Of a DNA stretch of 46,076 nucleotides, positions 29,646 through 40,990 are shown piece by piece. Each line of letters opens with the position of its first letter. The stretch's first letter is position 1. The notes beneath the pieces were generated by a model, which did no database searches, was not told the DNA's origin, and worked only from the letters and a program-made list of their open reading frames with translations. Both the position numbers and the translations under genes were made by a program. The stretch is from contig MNCI01001931.1 in assembly GCA_015680685.1 (NCBI GenBank), positions 217,985 through 264,060 of the forward strand, read 5' to 3'. Source of the stretch: Gnetum montanum (taxonomy: Eukaryota > Streptophyta > Gnetopsida > Gnetales > Gnetaceae).

Positions 29646-32215
29646 ATGTCTTCTTCTTTGAACAAGAGCACTTCACCGCCTAGGGATAACACTAGAAATA
29701 ATCAACAGCATCAAACACATAACCAAAATCCACCAGTTCCTCAACAAGTCAGTGTGGTATATACTCATCATGATGAGTATATACATGATTTTACCTTTGT
29801 CTTCTATCAAGATGAACAATTGCATTGGAGAGATTTAGAAGGTAACATAGTGTTACCTCTAGATAGAGCCACCCCCAACATGCTCCTTCGTGCCCTTGCA
29901 TAAATTGGCATGTCACAATTATATGTTGAGTACGTTGCATGCGATTACAATGCAAGGGACTACCATCCCATAGAAGTGCAATGTCAACAGGATGAGCGGC
30001 AGGAGAGTTACCATACATCGATGAAGGGCAAGGGGCCCCATAATGATTCACCCATCATAAGCGAAATCAAGGGTGGTAAACCTACCTCAATAGGTTCTCC
30101 ACAAAATGATGTTCCTCCTCCTAATGATGGTGAGGAGGTAGGGTATCAGAACCTACACTCTACGATTCACAACCCTAGTTCTGATTCCCATGAACACCAA
30201 GTGTTCAATGAGGGAACACGAACACATGACAAGGGTGAGCATTCTGATCGTCATCACGATTAGGGTAGGGATCACCAAAGAGAAGGTAAGAAACATTGTC
30301 ATGGCGATGGTTCTTCTTCTTCTTCCCCTTCATCACATCATTCATCCTCTCCTTCCACATCAGGATGCAGTCACAAGGAACATAACCATGAGGATAAGGG
30401 TAAGCGAAATGAGAGACCTCGACGAGAGAGTCGAGAGCGAGGATGAGGGCATTCTAGAGATTCAAGGCATGAAAGAAGGGAAAGTAGGGAACCACGTAGG
30501 CATCATAGATTCCACGAAAGAGATAACAATGATGAACCCCTACTTGCCACCTGAAGTATGTTAGATATTATGAAGGCTATGAGGATACCTACAAGGCATC
30601 AAAAAGATAGCCGGATCAAGAGACTTGACATGAATAATATCTCCCGATTTGAGAGGGGATACAATGTTGATCCACAGAACCACTTACAGGAATTCCAAAA
30701 TGCTTGTGCCTTGTAGAATATCAAGAACGAGTGGCATAAGTTAAAGTTGTTTCCTAGGACACTCATAAAAGAAGCAGAGAGTTGGTACCGGTCCTTAGAA
30801 CCGAAAACCATTAGGAGATGGATTACAATGTTAGAATTGTTTAATAATAAATACCAAACATACTCCAGAGTGTCTAAATTATGTAAGTAGATCCAAGGAT
30901 GGAAGCAGGGTAATCACAAACCCTTGGATGCTACCATGGGCCGATATTATGCATTGCTACATCGTTGCCCGGGCCATGGTTACGCACAATAGGATCAACT
31001 CTGCCATCTCGTAGATGGGCTAAGACATGAAACTAGGAGAACCCTTGGGACATATGCCTAAGGAAGATTATCTAAACTTAGGTCCCATGAAGTTCACATA
31101 TTTTTAGAGCAAGTAGCTAAAGAAGAAGATGAGCTATGGAAAAGAGAAAGCGCGGAAGAGTATAATCAAAATCCTTTCCTCCGAAAGAGGGGAGTGAGAT
31201 TCTATGATGAGGAGGATGAGTCACCACTCAAAGAGTTGGTTAATAGAAAAACATTTCCACTTCAGAAATTAACAACAGAAGTGTTGGCTAGGGTAGATCA
31301 AATATGGAGCTCCTTGGATAGTAAAATTGAAACTGTCCTGAAAATCGTAGAGTCTAAGGAGGAGCAAAGTAGTGACCATGATAAGAAAAAGAGGAGAGAT
31401 TCAGACCATGCAAGTAATATGGGTAAGGGAAAAATTACTATCACCGATGAGGTTATGGATTTAGATATAGACAATGACGGTGGATGTGAGATCTGCTAAT
31501 ATGACCATCCTAAGGGATGTTGCCCAATAATCTCACATCTGCAAGAGTTTAGGGTGTATGCACTTAACCCAAGACTTAACAAATGACAAGCACCCCGAAG
31601 GTTATCTTATCCCCAAGGTAACCCAAGGAAGTTCCACCAACCCTTGATGTATTACCCAAGTGGAACTCTGCCACAACCTATCAGGCAACACTAGCAGTGG
31701 AAACACCCATAGTCATGGGGGATGCCACCGCCTAGACAACAATACCCTTACCAGCAACCAGACCCATATGGCTACTACGTGTAGCAACCAGTCTCTCCAC
31801 CTAACTCTATAGGTCATGCAACATCATGACATCACTACCAAGTTTAGGAGTATTTTAGGACTCCTTCTCCTCTAGGAGACACACCACATGCATACCATCC
31901 TCTAAATCCATCTGCCACTCTTACACCGGTAGTTCCACTACCACCCGCTCCAACAATGCAAGGGGAACTTCCCATTCAACCGCAGCAACGTAATGCTACG
32001 AGAGCTATAAACCTTCAACCCGCTGCTGGTTCTGACAACCATACAAAGAGAAGATTTTTCTTTAAAACCAAGAGTCCAAACAAGCTCTCACAACCACAAG
32101 CAGTAGAGTCTATGACCATTCCTTCAACAAATAAGGCTTCAGAGCTCCCTTCAAACCAAAAACAGGGCTCAACACACACGGTTATGTTAACACATACCAT
32201 TACTAACTAGATCAA
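29646..32215 (+). pseudogene. Element C Gag (decayed)
   Basis: From the ATG at 29646 the frame encodes MSSSLNKSTSPP... with the family signature H-W-R-D-L-E-G-N-I-V-L-P. A Ser/His/Arg-rich stretch follows (about 30180-30480). The retrotransposon-Gag core (about 30600-31000) reads D-M-N-N-I-S-R-F ... W-Y-R-S-L-E-P ... T-M-L-E-L-F-N-N-K-Y-Q-T-Y. A charged helical region follows (31191-31499), then a Pro/Gln/Tyr-rich linker (31620-32215). Many stops and at least two frame changes break it. No classical CCHC knuckle is clear. The core is closely similar to Gag of D and E. Confidence 0.85.
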
Positions 32216-32850
32216 GGTGGGCCACCTTTCCAAGAAATTCTCTGATCCTGGAAGCCCCCTAATTTATCTCCAAGTCGCTAGGAATGAACCTCATAAGGCT
32301 CCTCTTGATTTAAGTTTCGGATTCAACTTAATCTCACAAGAAATGTATAAAGCCTCGAACCTACCTCCACTTAAGAAGAGCAATATCCAACTTGAGCTAG
32401 CTGACCAGTCCATCACTATTCCCTTGGGATTGGTGGAGGACATCATTTCCACTGTGTGTGGTTGGTCATACCCAGCTGATTTCCTAGTGATAGAAGTCAA
32501 CAGTAATAGAGGAGACTTCCCCATTATGATGGGAAAGGCATAGCTGAGTATAATAGACGCATGCCTAGGAATCCATGATCTTTCCTTGGAAATATCTCAG
32601 GAAAATATTTATGGAAAGATCAAGAAGAAGAAAGTTCCATGCATCACATACAGTGATTCAGAGGGTGATGACATGGAGGAATGCTCAGCATCTCTTGCAT
32701 GCAATTGGTGTGCCCAAGAAACTCAAATACAAAAGTGCCTGTATGTAGTAACCACACAATAAGAGAACACCCAATGGTTGATAGCTAATCAAGAGAGCAG
32801 CCCACCAACATGCATGGAATGAACTGGGGGAACAACTCGCACTCACAATG
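32216..32850 (+). pseudogene. Element C aspartic protease and C-terminal tail (decayed)
   Basis: The open stretch 32217-32543 holds P-L-D-L-S-F-G-F-N-L-I-S at the active site (Asp kept, Gly of D-S/T-G replaced by Ser), L-A-D-Q-S-I-T-I-P-L-G-L-V-E-D-I-I in the middle, and F-P-I-M-M-G-K-A as the C-terminal signature. A stop follows, then S-L-E-I-S-Q and a Cys-rich tail (C-N-W-C-A-Q-E-T-Q-I-Q-K-C) shared with A, D and E. After W-L-I-A-N-Q-E-S the similarity to A ends, and with it any path into reverse transcriptase. Confidence 0.85.
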
Positions 32851-34884
32851 AAAGCATAGATAATTTAGAGTATGAGCATCGCCAACTTCCAACCCTTAAT
32901 CTAAAAACATCAATTGGGAGAAGTTGGAAACTTCTAAGAAATTCAAATAAACATTCATTATTTTGGATCTCTCCCTTTCAATTCAGTCATGGGGGAGATG
33001 GCCACCTATGCTGACCATTTGAGGTCCTCAGTTCTTTTAAGTTTTTGTTTTCCACATTTTTTTACACATTTTTGTTTTACAAATTTCTTTAACTTTTCTT
33101 ATTTTTGTTTTACAACATCATTTATACTTTTTCTTTTATTTATGTGTGTGTGTGTGTGTTTATTCATTTTGTCAAGTTTGTCACCTAATAAGTGCTATAA
33201 TAATGGTATGAACTATTTTCTACTGGTTGCTAATGTTTGGTTTTTACCCTCAAGATTATGATGTTGATACTAAGGTATGACTCTTTTGATATAGTAGGCA
33301 ATGAGTTCACTTCATTCATATACCCATAAATTTCTATGGTCTCTCTCGGCCTGAAAATGTACAGTCCATTTCTAAATAAGAATTATCAACGAATTAGTGA
33401 TTGGGCATTTCTCAAACTAAGGAAGGACTCAAAGGTTGAAAAGGGTTTGACTTCAAGGGGATTTGATGCATTTGTGTTGGCCATTCTCTTGGGTGCTTGG
33501 ATGTTTTCTTTTTGAGTTTTCTTACCATTCGGACATTGGTCCATCATCGGGAAGCTAAGAAAATAAAAATAATAAGTCTTTGCATGGTGTGCTTCTCACG
33601 CAAAAACAACAAAAAAAATAGTGAGAATTCAAAGCACACCCCTTAGAAAAAATAAATATTTGGGCTACAAGCACTGGTTATGGAACTAAAATAAACCTGT
33701 TCCCTCTAACTAAGGCCCTTCTTGCTTTCTCTTCTCTCCTCCTTCATTTCGTTGGAATGGTGGTGGCTCTTTGGAGAAGGCATTCTTGTTACTTCAAGTG
33801 GATGGATTGGCCAAATCTATTAATGCGAAGTCGCTGGATGTGGTTTGTTAAGGCCGGACTTGGAATGGGATCTACTAAGTCACATTAATCATTAAATACA
33901 CAAGGGGCTGTACACCACCTTGTTCTTGAGACTCCATTCCATTCTCTTCTTTCCATCCTTCTTTCCCCATCTATCATCTCATTGCCAGTTGTATCAGTAG
34001 TCCATATCTTGGTGGATGCATTGTTTTCTTTTTGGTAAATTCTTGTGGTTAAGATTTTAACTCTTGTTTCCAAAAGACATTCCTAGAGCCTACAGATTCT
34101 TTGAATGTGGATATGTCTAGGAATTAAGGGCATGAGCTTGCTTTGGGGAGGACCCACTGGCATTCCTATTTGGTGCACCAGTTAAATTCTTTCCCTTAAC
34201 ATTTTTGCAATCCACTCTATTTTGTTCATTTCCATCTTGACATCCATTTCATCGACGTTATAGTTGTCTCTTTTTCTCCATCTTTCTTGTTCTTTTTCTT
34301 TCTTCATTCTATCACTACCAGAGGTTCACTCTTAGTCATGGGGGTCCTGACCCAATTTTTTCGATTTTCTCCTAACCCCTACACCTTCAGTAGTCACCAT
34401 TATTATATCTCCAGATCCACATCAGCCATACCACAACCCAGCCAATGGACCTTTTACTGAAGCAAGGTATCAACTACATTGTGATTCATTTACCCTTGCT
34501 AATAAAAGAATGTGTTGTGTGTGTAGATGAAAATCATACAACAATGGATTGGACCTAGAGGGAACACTTGGAATGGATTGGTGCTAAAGTAGCTATGCAA
34601 GAATGAGATGGATGATGTGCTTACAGATAGATAACAAAAGGCACAATCTTGGCATTGGTAGTAGTAGACTTCTTCTCTCTTCTCTCTTCTCTCTCAATTA
34701 CCAAATAAGGCCTGATGTCAAATGTATAAAGTGTTTACCCTTGTTGTCATGAACACCAGTGTTGTCTTGTTCTGTAATGATGATCCGTTCACATGTCATC
34801 CCATTCACCATTAGTTCCATTCAAGTCAATAATCCCATACCTTTCCAATATTTTGTAAGGAACTCAAGGACAAGTTTTTATTCA
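32851..34884 (+). other. Element C 3' non-coding region
   Basis: No gene is seen. It has a T-rich tract (33040-33140), a TG microsatellite (about 33143-33161) and a CTTCTCT run (34670-34700). A block at about 33620-33735 (GAATTCAAAGCACACCCCTTAG; GGGCTACAAGCA.TGGTTATGG; CCTCTAACTAAGGCCC) is conserved with element D at 40106-40215. Confidence 0.65.
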
Positions 34885-34896
34885 GTCATGGGGGTA
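34885..34896 (+). other. Element C polypurine tract
   Basis: GTCATGGGGGTA directly before the 3' LTR TGATGG. The same G-run plus TA precedes the D and E 3' LTRs. Confidence 0.78.
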
Positions 34897-35737
34897 TGAT
34901 GGGACGCAATATTGCATGGGCTATGATATTGTGTATGCGATATCGCGTATGCCGTGATATCACATCCCCCACAATATTGCATATGCGATATTGCAGCGTG
35001 CTGCCAAATCTATAAATAAGAGGTGGCTCTCCCTTGTTTGCCGATCTAGATCTAGACCTTAGCGAAACTCTGGTAGTTTTACCTCTCTAGAGATAGAATA
35101 ATTTCCATGTGCCCGCAGTAGGAAGTCATAGTGAACAAATCTTTATTTGAGCAAATATTGTACCTGAGCACAAGTTTGTATACGAAAATAAAGATGAACT
35201 TTTTGGATAAACCTTGCAATGCATGAACTAAGCTAAATAGGACTTTAATTATTGTTATTTATTGTTCATCATTTAAATGCTTTATTAGTTAATTAAATCT
35301 CTCTCAACCCTTAACTCCTAGTTAAGTGCATTTAGTACGACCACTTCGAGCATGTGCGTTACGCTTGGTAATCCCAACAACGAATAACGTTTGGTAATCC
35401 CAAAAGGTTGCATTGGCTCAGGGTGTGAACAGTAAGTGGGAATGGATGCTGATGCTAGGTTAATTAAGACTTAGTTAGTTAAAGTTAGTTAATTAGTCTC
35501 TTCACCTTTTCCCTCCTAACATAGGTGATAAAACATAAAAGATATAAAAATCACATACCTCAAACTTACTTAACCATATAATCGTGACAAATATAAGTAA
35601 GTCTAGGAAGACAATGAACGATTAACTTTAAGTGTTCCATAAGGCGTATAGGCACTTGGTCTACGGAGTTTGACCGGATCGCGCGTGTAATGTTCGTATT
35701 CATATGGTTGAGTGTAGGGGTACCTCGCCACTCATCA
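34897..35737 (+). repeat. Element C 3' LTR (841 bp)
   Basis: It starts TGATGGGAC with a U3 array of GATATCGCRTAT-like units (about 34905-34995). It has TATAAATA at 35011-35018, a duplicated TTGGTAATCCCA motif (about 35369 and 35391), and ends CCACTCATCA. Confidence 0.87.
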
Positions 35738-35742
35738 CTTAG
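35738..35742. other. Target site duplication of element C, right copy (CTTAG)
   Basis: Identical to 28746-28750. Confidence 0.85.
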
Positions 35743-36229
35743 TAATTTAGATCTTGTTTATTACCTCGTGTAACATTGATTTTAATTAAATTTTGATCTT
35801 GTGGAAATATATATTTTGTTGGACTAGATAGTATTTTCATTTTAGAAGTCCAATTATGTTTTCTTTTTTATCCTTAATATCAAGTTTTAGGTCTTCATGT
35901 CTCCTACTTATTGTTGGTGTATGGTAATGGTTTAGGATATCCTTTTGTAAGTTCTTAGTTTGCATCATTTTCTTGGGGTGAGAGTTATTAAGTGAATTGG
36001 ATGTTTCCATGCATATTTTGGATGGTTTTATGTGCTCATCTCTTAATTAGTGGGTGTCTTTTGGTTTAGTAGTCATTGCCTCTTCTTGTACACACACTTG
36101 TTTCTCACATTTGTTATCGGCCCATGTAAGGATCATGTTGACATTTTGAAGTTTCAGTCCACAACTTCACCCTTCTTTACCATAAGTGGTGCATGGAATT
36201 CTCTGTATCTATATGGCTTCATGTGCATC
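35743..36229 (-). other. Element E region between protease tail and insertion C
   Basis: The right part (36040-36230) aligns with 40825-40990 of D and encodes, on the minus strand, the tail shared with C and A. The rest is AT-rich with no recognised gene. Confidence 0.55.
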
Positions 36230-37773
36230 TTCCTTGGAAATTTCCAAAGATAAGTCTCTCATTTCCAACTTCACATCTATAGTGTTGATCCATGCTCTTC
36301 CCATAATTATAGGAAAATCCTTATTATCATTCTTCACGTCAATCATAAGAAAGTCTACTGGATATGATCACTCATTGATAGTGGTCACCACATCTTCTAT
36401 TTATCACAAAGACGTGGTGATTGATTGATCTACAAGCTCCAGTCTTATGTTGCACTTCTTTAAGGGTAGTAGGTTCTCTGCCTTGTATGTTTCTTGAGAT
36501 ATCAAGATAACTCCAGAACTTGAGTCTAGTAGAGCTTTGCATGGTGAAATTTTCTAAACTTCAATGAAGTCTTAACTCTACTAGACTTTTCTGTACTTAT
36601 GTTGAAGAAAGAATGTTTTGTTGATTTTTATTTAGTATTGCTGGTATGATCCTTTCTCTATATATTTACTACCCTTGTAGAATTTTTTTGTTATGGTTGT
36701 GATGGCAGTTCTCCTTGCATGACTAGTGGTGGCACTAGTGGTAGGGAGTTAAGAGGTTGGATTGATGAACTAGTTGTTGGTTGATGTGCATAAGAATTGG
36801 GATCTATTTGTGAGGTAGTGGGTTTATGATACCCTGGTGGATAATAATGAGAGGAGGTGTGGACTGAAGCATTTCCTCAAGAGATTTGACATTAAATATA
36901 ATATCCATAAGGATCTAGTTGCCTGTATGGATATTGCTACCCTGGTAGTGGCATTCCCTATTCTTGTGGTTGCTACTTTTGCTATCGATATTGCTCTTGG
37001 GGTTAAGGGTAGGCTCCACTTGGATAATATGACAGTTGGTACGATTCTTGAAAGTTACCTTACAAGAAATGTAATCATGTTAGCATTTATTTCTTGATAA
37101 ATTTCGAGTTAAGTACGTATGCCTCAAAATCTAGCTAGTGGACCATAATAGGGAAACATCCCTTAAGATGTTCATATTAGCACACTTTGCATTTTCCTTC
37201 ATCTTCTAAACCAGAGTCTATATGAACTCCTCCACTACAGCTACTTTTCCTTTATGTTTTTAGTTTTCTTGTCCATTGTCTCTTCTTTTCCTTCTTTATT
37301 TATTCTTGTTTAGAACTTGTTTAGTATTTTCCTCTACAATCTTAAGTGCAGTAGTAAATTTCTCATTCATTGATTCCTACATTTTCTCTACCTTTGTCGT
37401 AATGTCATTGACTAATTTCTAGATGGGTATAGTTTTATTTTGAATGACATCCTATAACATTTCTTCTTCTTATCTTTCACACATTCTTACATCCCTTTTC
37501 CTTATTGTGGAATTTTGATTTTACTCTTTTACTAATTCCCTTTTCTTTCCTCTTTGACCACCTTTTCTATTAGACTCTAGATTTGATGAGATGTCATTTT
37601 TATAATCTACCTTAGGCATATACCCTAAGAGTTTCTCCTATTTTGTTTCATAACGCATCAACAATGTGTCATAGTTACTTCCTTTGAGAAAAACCATGGC
37701 TTGGACACCTATGTAGTAATGAATAATATCTGCCCATTGTTGCTTCAATGGATTCATGTATCCCTTGCTTATA
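36230..37773 (-). pseudogene. Element E Gag C-terminal part and protease (decayed)
   Basis: Minus strand, continuing from the D insertion. Gag resumes at 37773 with A-T-M-G-R-Y-Y-S-L-L-H-R-C-P-S-H-G-F, followed by a charged helical stretch and a Pro/Tyr-rich linker (Y-R-Q-L-D-P-Y-G, about 36920-36890). Protease spans about 36560-36240: A-L-L-D-S-S-S-G-V at the active site, E-L-V-D-Q-S-I-T in the middle, and F-P-I-I-M-G-R-A-W at the end, then L-S-L-E-I-S-K. Stops and frame changes are frequent. The short plus-strand frames in this interval are shadows. Confidence 0.75.
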
Positions 37774-37778
37774 TCATT
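37774..37778. other. Target site duplication of element D, left copy (TCATT)
   Basis: TCATT flanks D at both ends (37774-37778 and 43839-43843). Confidence 0.9.
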
Positions 37779-38675
37779 TGATGAGTGATGAGGTACCCCT
37801 ATGCCCAACCATATGAATCACAAGCATTCACACATGATCCAATCAAATTCCATGGATGGGACTAGTTATGGCATCTAGATAGCTATGCCTTGATCGTAGT
37901 TTGTTGTCTTCCCACTTGGACTAGTAGTAGCTTTGTCATGTATTGTTTAGTCTAGAGTGAGGCATATGATTTTTATTATTTTATATTTTATTGTTCTACA
38001 ATTAGGTTGAAACTCAATTTATAATCAATTCAACTAATCTAATTGCTAATTAAAATCAACTACCCTAACATAAGTATCCAATCCCACTTCCTGTGCACAT
38101 CCTAAACACATATAGCACTACTAGGTTAACAAATGTTAAGCGTTGCTAGGATTACCAAGAGTCATGCGCATGCTCGAAGTGATCGTACTTATGTGCCTAA
38201 TTAATTAACATGCATGAAAATATTAACTAAGTACATGAAAAGTAAATTGCATAGAAAGTAAATCTAATATAAGTCAAATTATTGCAATGAATAAGAATCA
38301 ATCTTGATCTTGTTGCTGCTCATGGAATATGTCCAAGTACTTTGCTAGTCAAATGAGACTTTGTACAAATAACTCAAATCCACTTTGTAGGCACTCACTG
38401 ATTGTTCTCTAAGATTATGGAATAAAATTACAAGAATTAAATTACTCTATTAACAAAACTATGAAGAACTACTAAAAAACTATATGGAAATCATGAGCCT
38501 GAGTGCTATATTTATAGGTTGGCATATACCTTGCGACATTAGATACCCGACATCGCATCTTGGATCTGACATTGGATACCCAACATTACATCTTGACCTC
38601 GATGTTGGATACCAAATGTTGAGGCTCTAACATTAGATACCCAACTTCAGAGCATGTGTAAAATTTGATTCATCA
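37779..38675 (-). repeat. Element D 3' LTR (897 bp)
   Basis: Ends TGATGA...TCATCA. Minus-strand TATAAATA at 38509-38516. The U3 array has about five 18-25-bp units containing GACATTGGATACCCAAC (about 38525-38645). Confidence 0.9.
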
Positions 38676-38690
38676 TACCCCCACAAATGA
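38676..38690 (-). other. Element D polypurine tract
   Basis: Minus strand TCATTTGTGGGGGTA immediately before the 3' LTR. Confidence 0.78.
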
Positions 38691-40990
38691 ATGAAAACTT
38701 GTCCTCAAGTGGCAAAGAGAAGGACCAAGTTCCTTACAAAACATTGGGAAGGTATGAGATTATTTATTGACATACAAACTACTGATTGACTCTAAGTTCC
38801 ACATTATAAAATTTTATTTGAGTGGATATATACAAAATGACAGAGTGACAAAAATACTAGACAAACATTGAAGATTACAAAATTTGTAGAGGTTTTTAAA
38901 AATTTGTTGAAGATGATTCTTCTTGTTGTCAATAGTAGTGACAGCCTTTTAACCTTGATTGTTATGTCGATGCTTCTCTGCTTATGGAAAACATTCTTGA
39001 AGGATGGAATAAAATTTATTCTCATCATCCCATAGATCTAGCAAACATGAAATGCTTGAGTTGCTATCTTGTATGTGCTACTATTTGTCCATGGGCATAA
39101 CCTCCATTGTTCCTCTCTTGGCTTTGTTTGCATGCTTGGTAAAAGACCTTCTTCCTTAGGTGTTTCTTTTAGCATCATCTGCACCAAAGGATCAACATCA
39201 GTTTTGGTAATTTTTTTCTTAACAATCAACTCTTTTTAGATCCCTTAGTTTTTGTTTAAGCACGAGGTGATTACAGCATACTATGCCCAAGGCTATGAGG
39301 GAACTAAAATCATCAAGCTATTCACATTATTTTGATCAATTACTATTAGTTACCATGATGTTTAAAAATACGATGTTGGAAAAATTTCAAAAATTTTAAA
39401 GCATTTTAAAGTAGGCATTCGTAGTTCCCATGACTAATAAGCATAACTTTGGAAGCACATAGGTTTTTGAATAATTGAAACCAAAGGTCTAATTTAGAAG
39501 ATGAGCAAGAAATATTAATGGATATCGACATAGAAAAGTAGGAAAAATTAATGAAATAGATGAGAAGTAGTTCCAAAATCATGCATAAATTTAGAGAAAA
39601 TATCATTGATGTTCTAGAAGATGTGAAGGTTAGTTCAAAGCCATAATCAACAAAAGTTATGTAAGTGGGTCCTCCCTAATGCAGGCTCTTGCCATAATGC
39701 CCTTACATAACCAGTTCTATAGATGACTATGGGTACCCTAGAAGTTAAATATAGACCATGCCTTTATTCTAAACCCCCCCCAATTGCCATGGTTAGGGTG
39801 TTGCACTATACTACACAAAACCAAAAGGCTCATAGTCACATGTAGCAGTGAGGTGAACAATGGAATGAGAAGGGATTACAAAGATAGGGATGTAAGGTAC
39901 TTGACCATGTCCACAATAGGTTCTTGTGACAGGTGTGATTAAAATGATCAACATACCTATCCATCCAAGTTTAGACCATGTCCATACCATGAACAGTGAC
40001 CTTGCATTGATGTGTTCCATCCTGCCAACCACCAGAAGTCCACAACCACCTCAAAGAATAATCATCACTCCAAAAAGAGAAAAAAAGAGAAGAAGGAAGG
40101 AAGGGCCTTAGTTAGAGGGGTGTCAGTAAGCATGGGTAACATGTCGTTCCAGCCCCATAACCAATGCTTGTAGCCCATTATTGTGTCTAAGGGGTGTGCT
40201 TTGAATTCCCATTATTGTTTTTTTTTTCATTTTTTTGTGTTTTTTTTAAAATTTTTTTGGATGGGAACCACACTATGCAAAGACAAAGGTTCCTTTTATT
40301 GGTCAATGGGGGAGTGATGATACATTCCAAGAGGAGTCATAAACCACATGAAGGAAGTCAAGAAGAGAACCCAAAAAAGTCCCCTTAAGGTCACACCCTT
40401 TGCCATTCCAACTTGGTCATTCCCTCTTTCTTCAAGGTACAGTGATCATTGATTAATTTTAGTTTCATAAAAGAAGAACCAAATTATTTCCATGAAAAAT
40501 ACTTTTTATTAGAGAGATGAAGGGATGGATGAGGTGGTCTCATTGCTTTACACAATTACTTACCCAATCATTTTGATAGCATAGCACAAAAAACCCAACA
40601 CATAATGTTGACTTCTGCATCATGACTTGACAATTTTATAAAGAAAAACATAAAATACATTCATAAAACATAAAGAGAATGAATCAAGAAAAGAGAAAAA
40701 TTATAAAGAAAAGAAAAATATTAAGAAATGGAAAACATATGAAGAATTAGAAAATTCTAGAATCGATAAGCAAATCAATTACTTCCATGCATCTTTAAAA
40801 TAGTTTTATATTCTCATTTTGAAGCTATTGGGTGTCTTCTGGTTTAGTGGCTACTACGTAGACTGGCTTTTGCTCCCACACTTACTCCTAAACTTTATGG
40901 TGGGCTAGTATAGGGGTTGTGTTAATATTTTGAACTTCCAGCCCACAATTGCATCCTTTATCATTATTGGTGATGCATGGATTTTTCTAT
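38691..40990 (-). other. Element D 3' non-coding region
   Basis: No gene is called. Parts align with E (38690-38820 to 23156-23290; 39660-40780 to 27470-28620) and with C (40106-40215 to 33620-33735). The minus frame 39229-39038 is open for 63 codons but has no recognisable motif. A T-rich tract lies at 40218-40260. Confidence 0.6.

Larger units (their letters stand above)
28751..35737 (+). mobile_element. Element C: non-autonomous Gypsy-type retrotransposon with Gag and protease only (7.0 kb)
   Basis: LTRs 28751-29499 and 34897-35737 share TGATGGGAC starts and CCACTCATCA ends. A PBS adjoins the 5' LTR and a polypurine tract adjoins the 3' LTR. A perfect CTTAG duplication flanks the element. 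The internal 5.4 kb holds Gag and protease but no RT, RNase H or integrase motif on either strand. In that it resembles terminal-repeat elements with a GAG domain described in plants, but it keeps protease. It is inserted in element E, in opposite orientation. Confidence 0.87.

Noticed and set aside
32015-32524. Minus-strand frames opposite the C protease
   Set aside because: They are shadows of the plus-strand Gag-PR reading, which has clear family motifs.
36837-37097. 86-codon plus-strand frame, similar to the frame at 1348-1611
   Set aside because: The similarity between the two comes from the minus-strand Gag linker shared by A and E; the plus-strand frames are its shadow.
38804-39229. 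Minus-strand frames of 74 and 63 codons in the D 3' region
   Set aside because: No motif, no counterpart in C or E, and AT-rich composition; they are recorded as non-coding.
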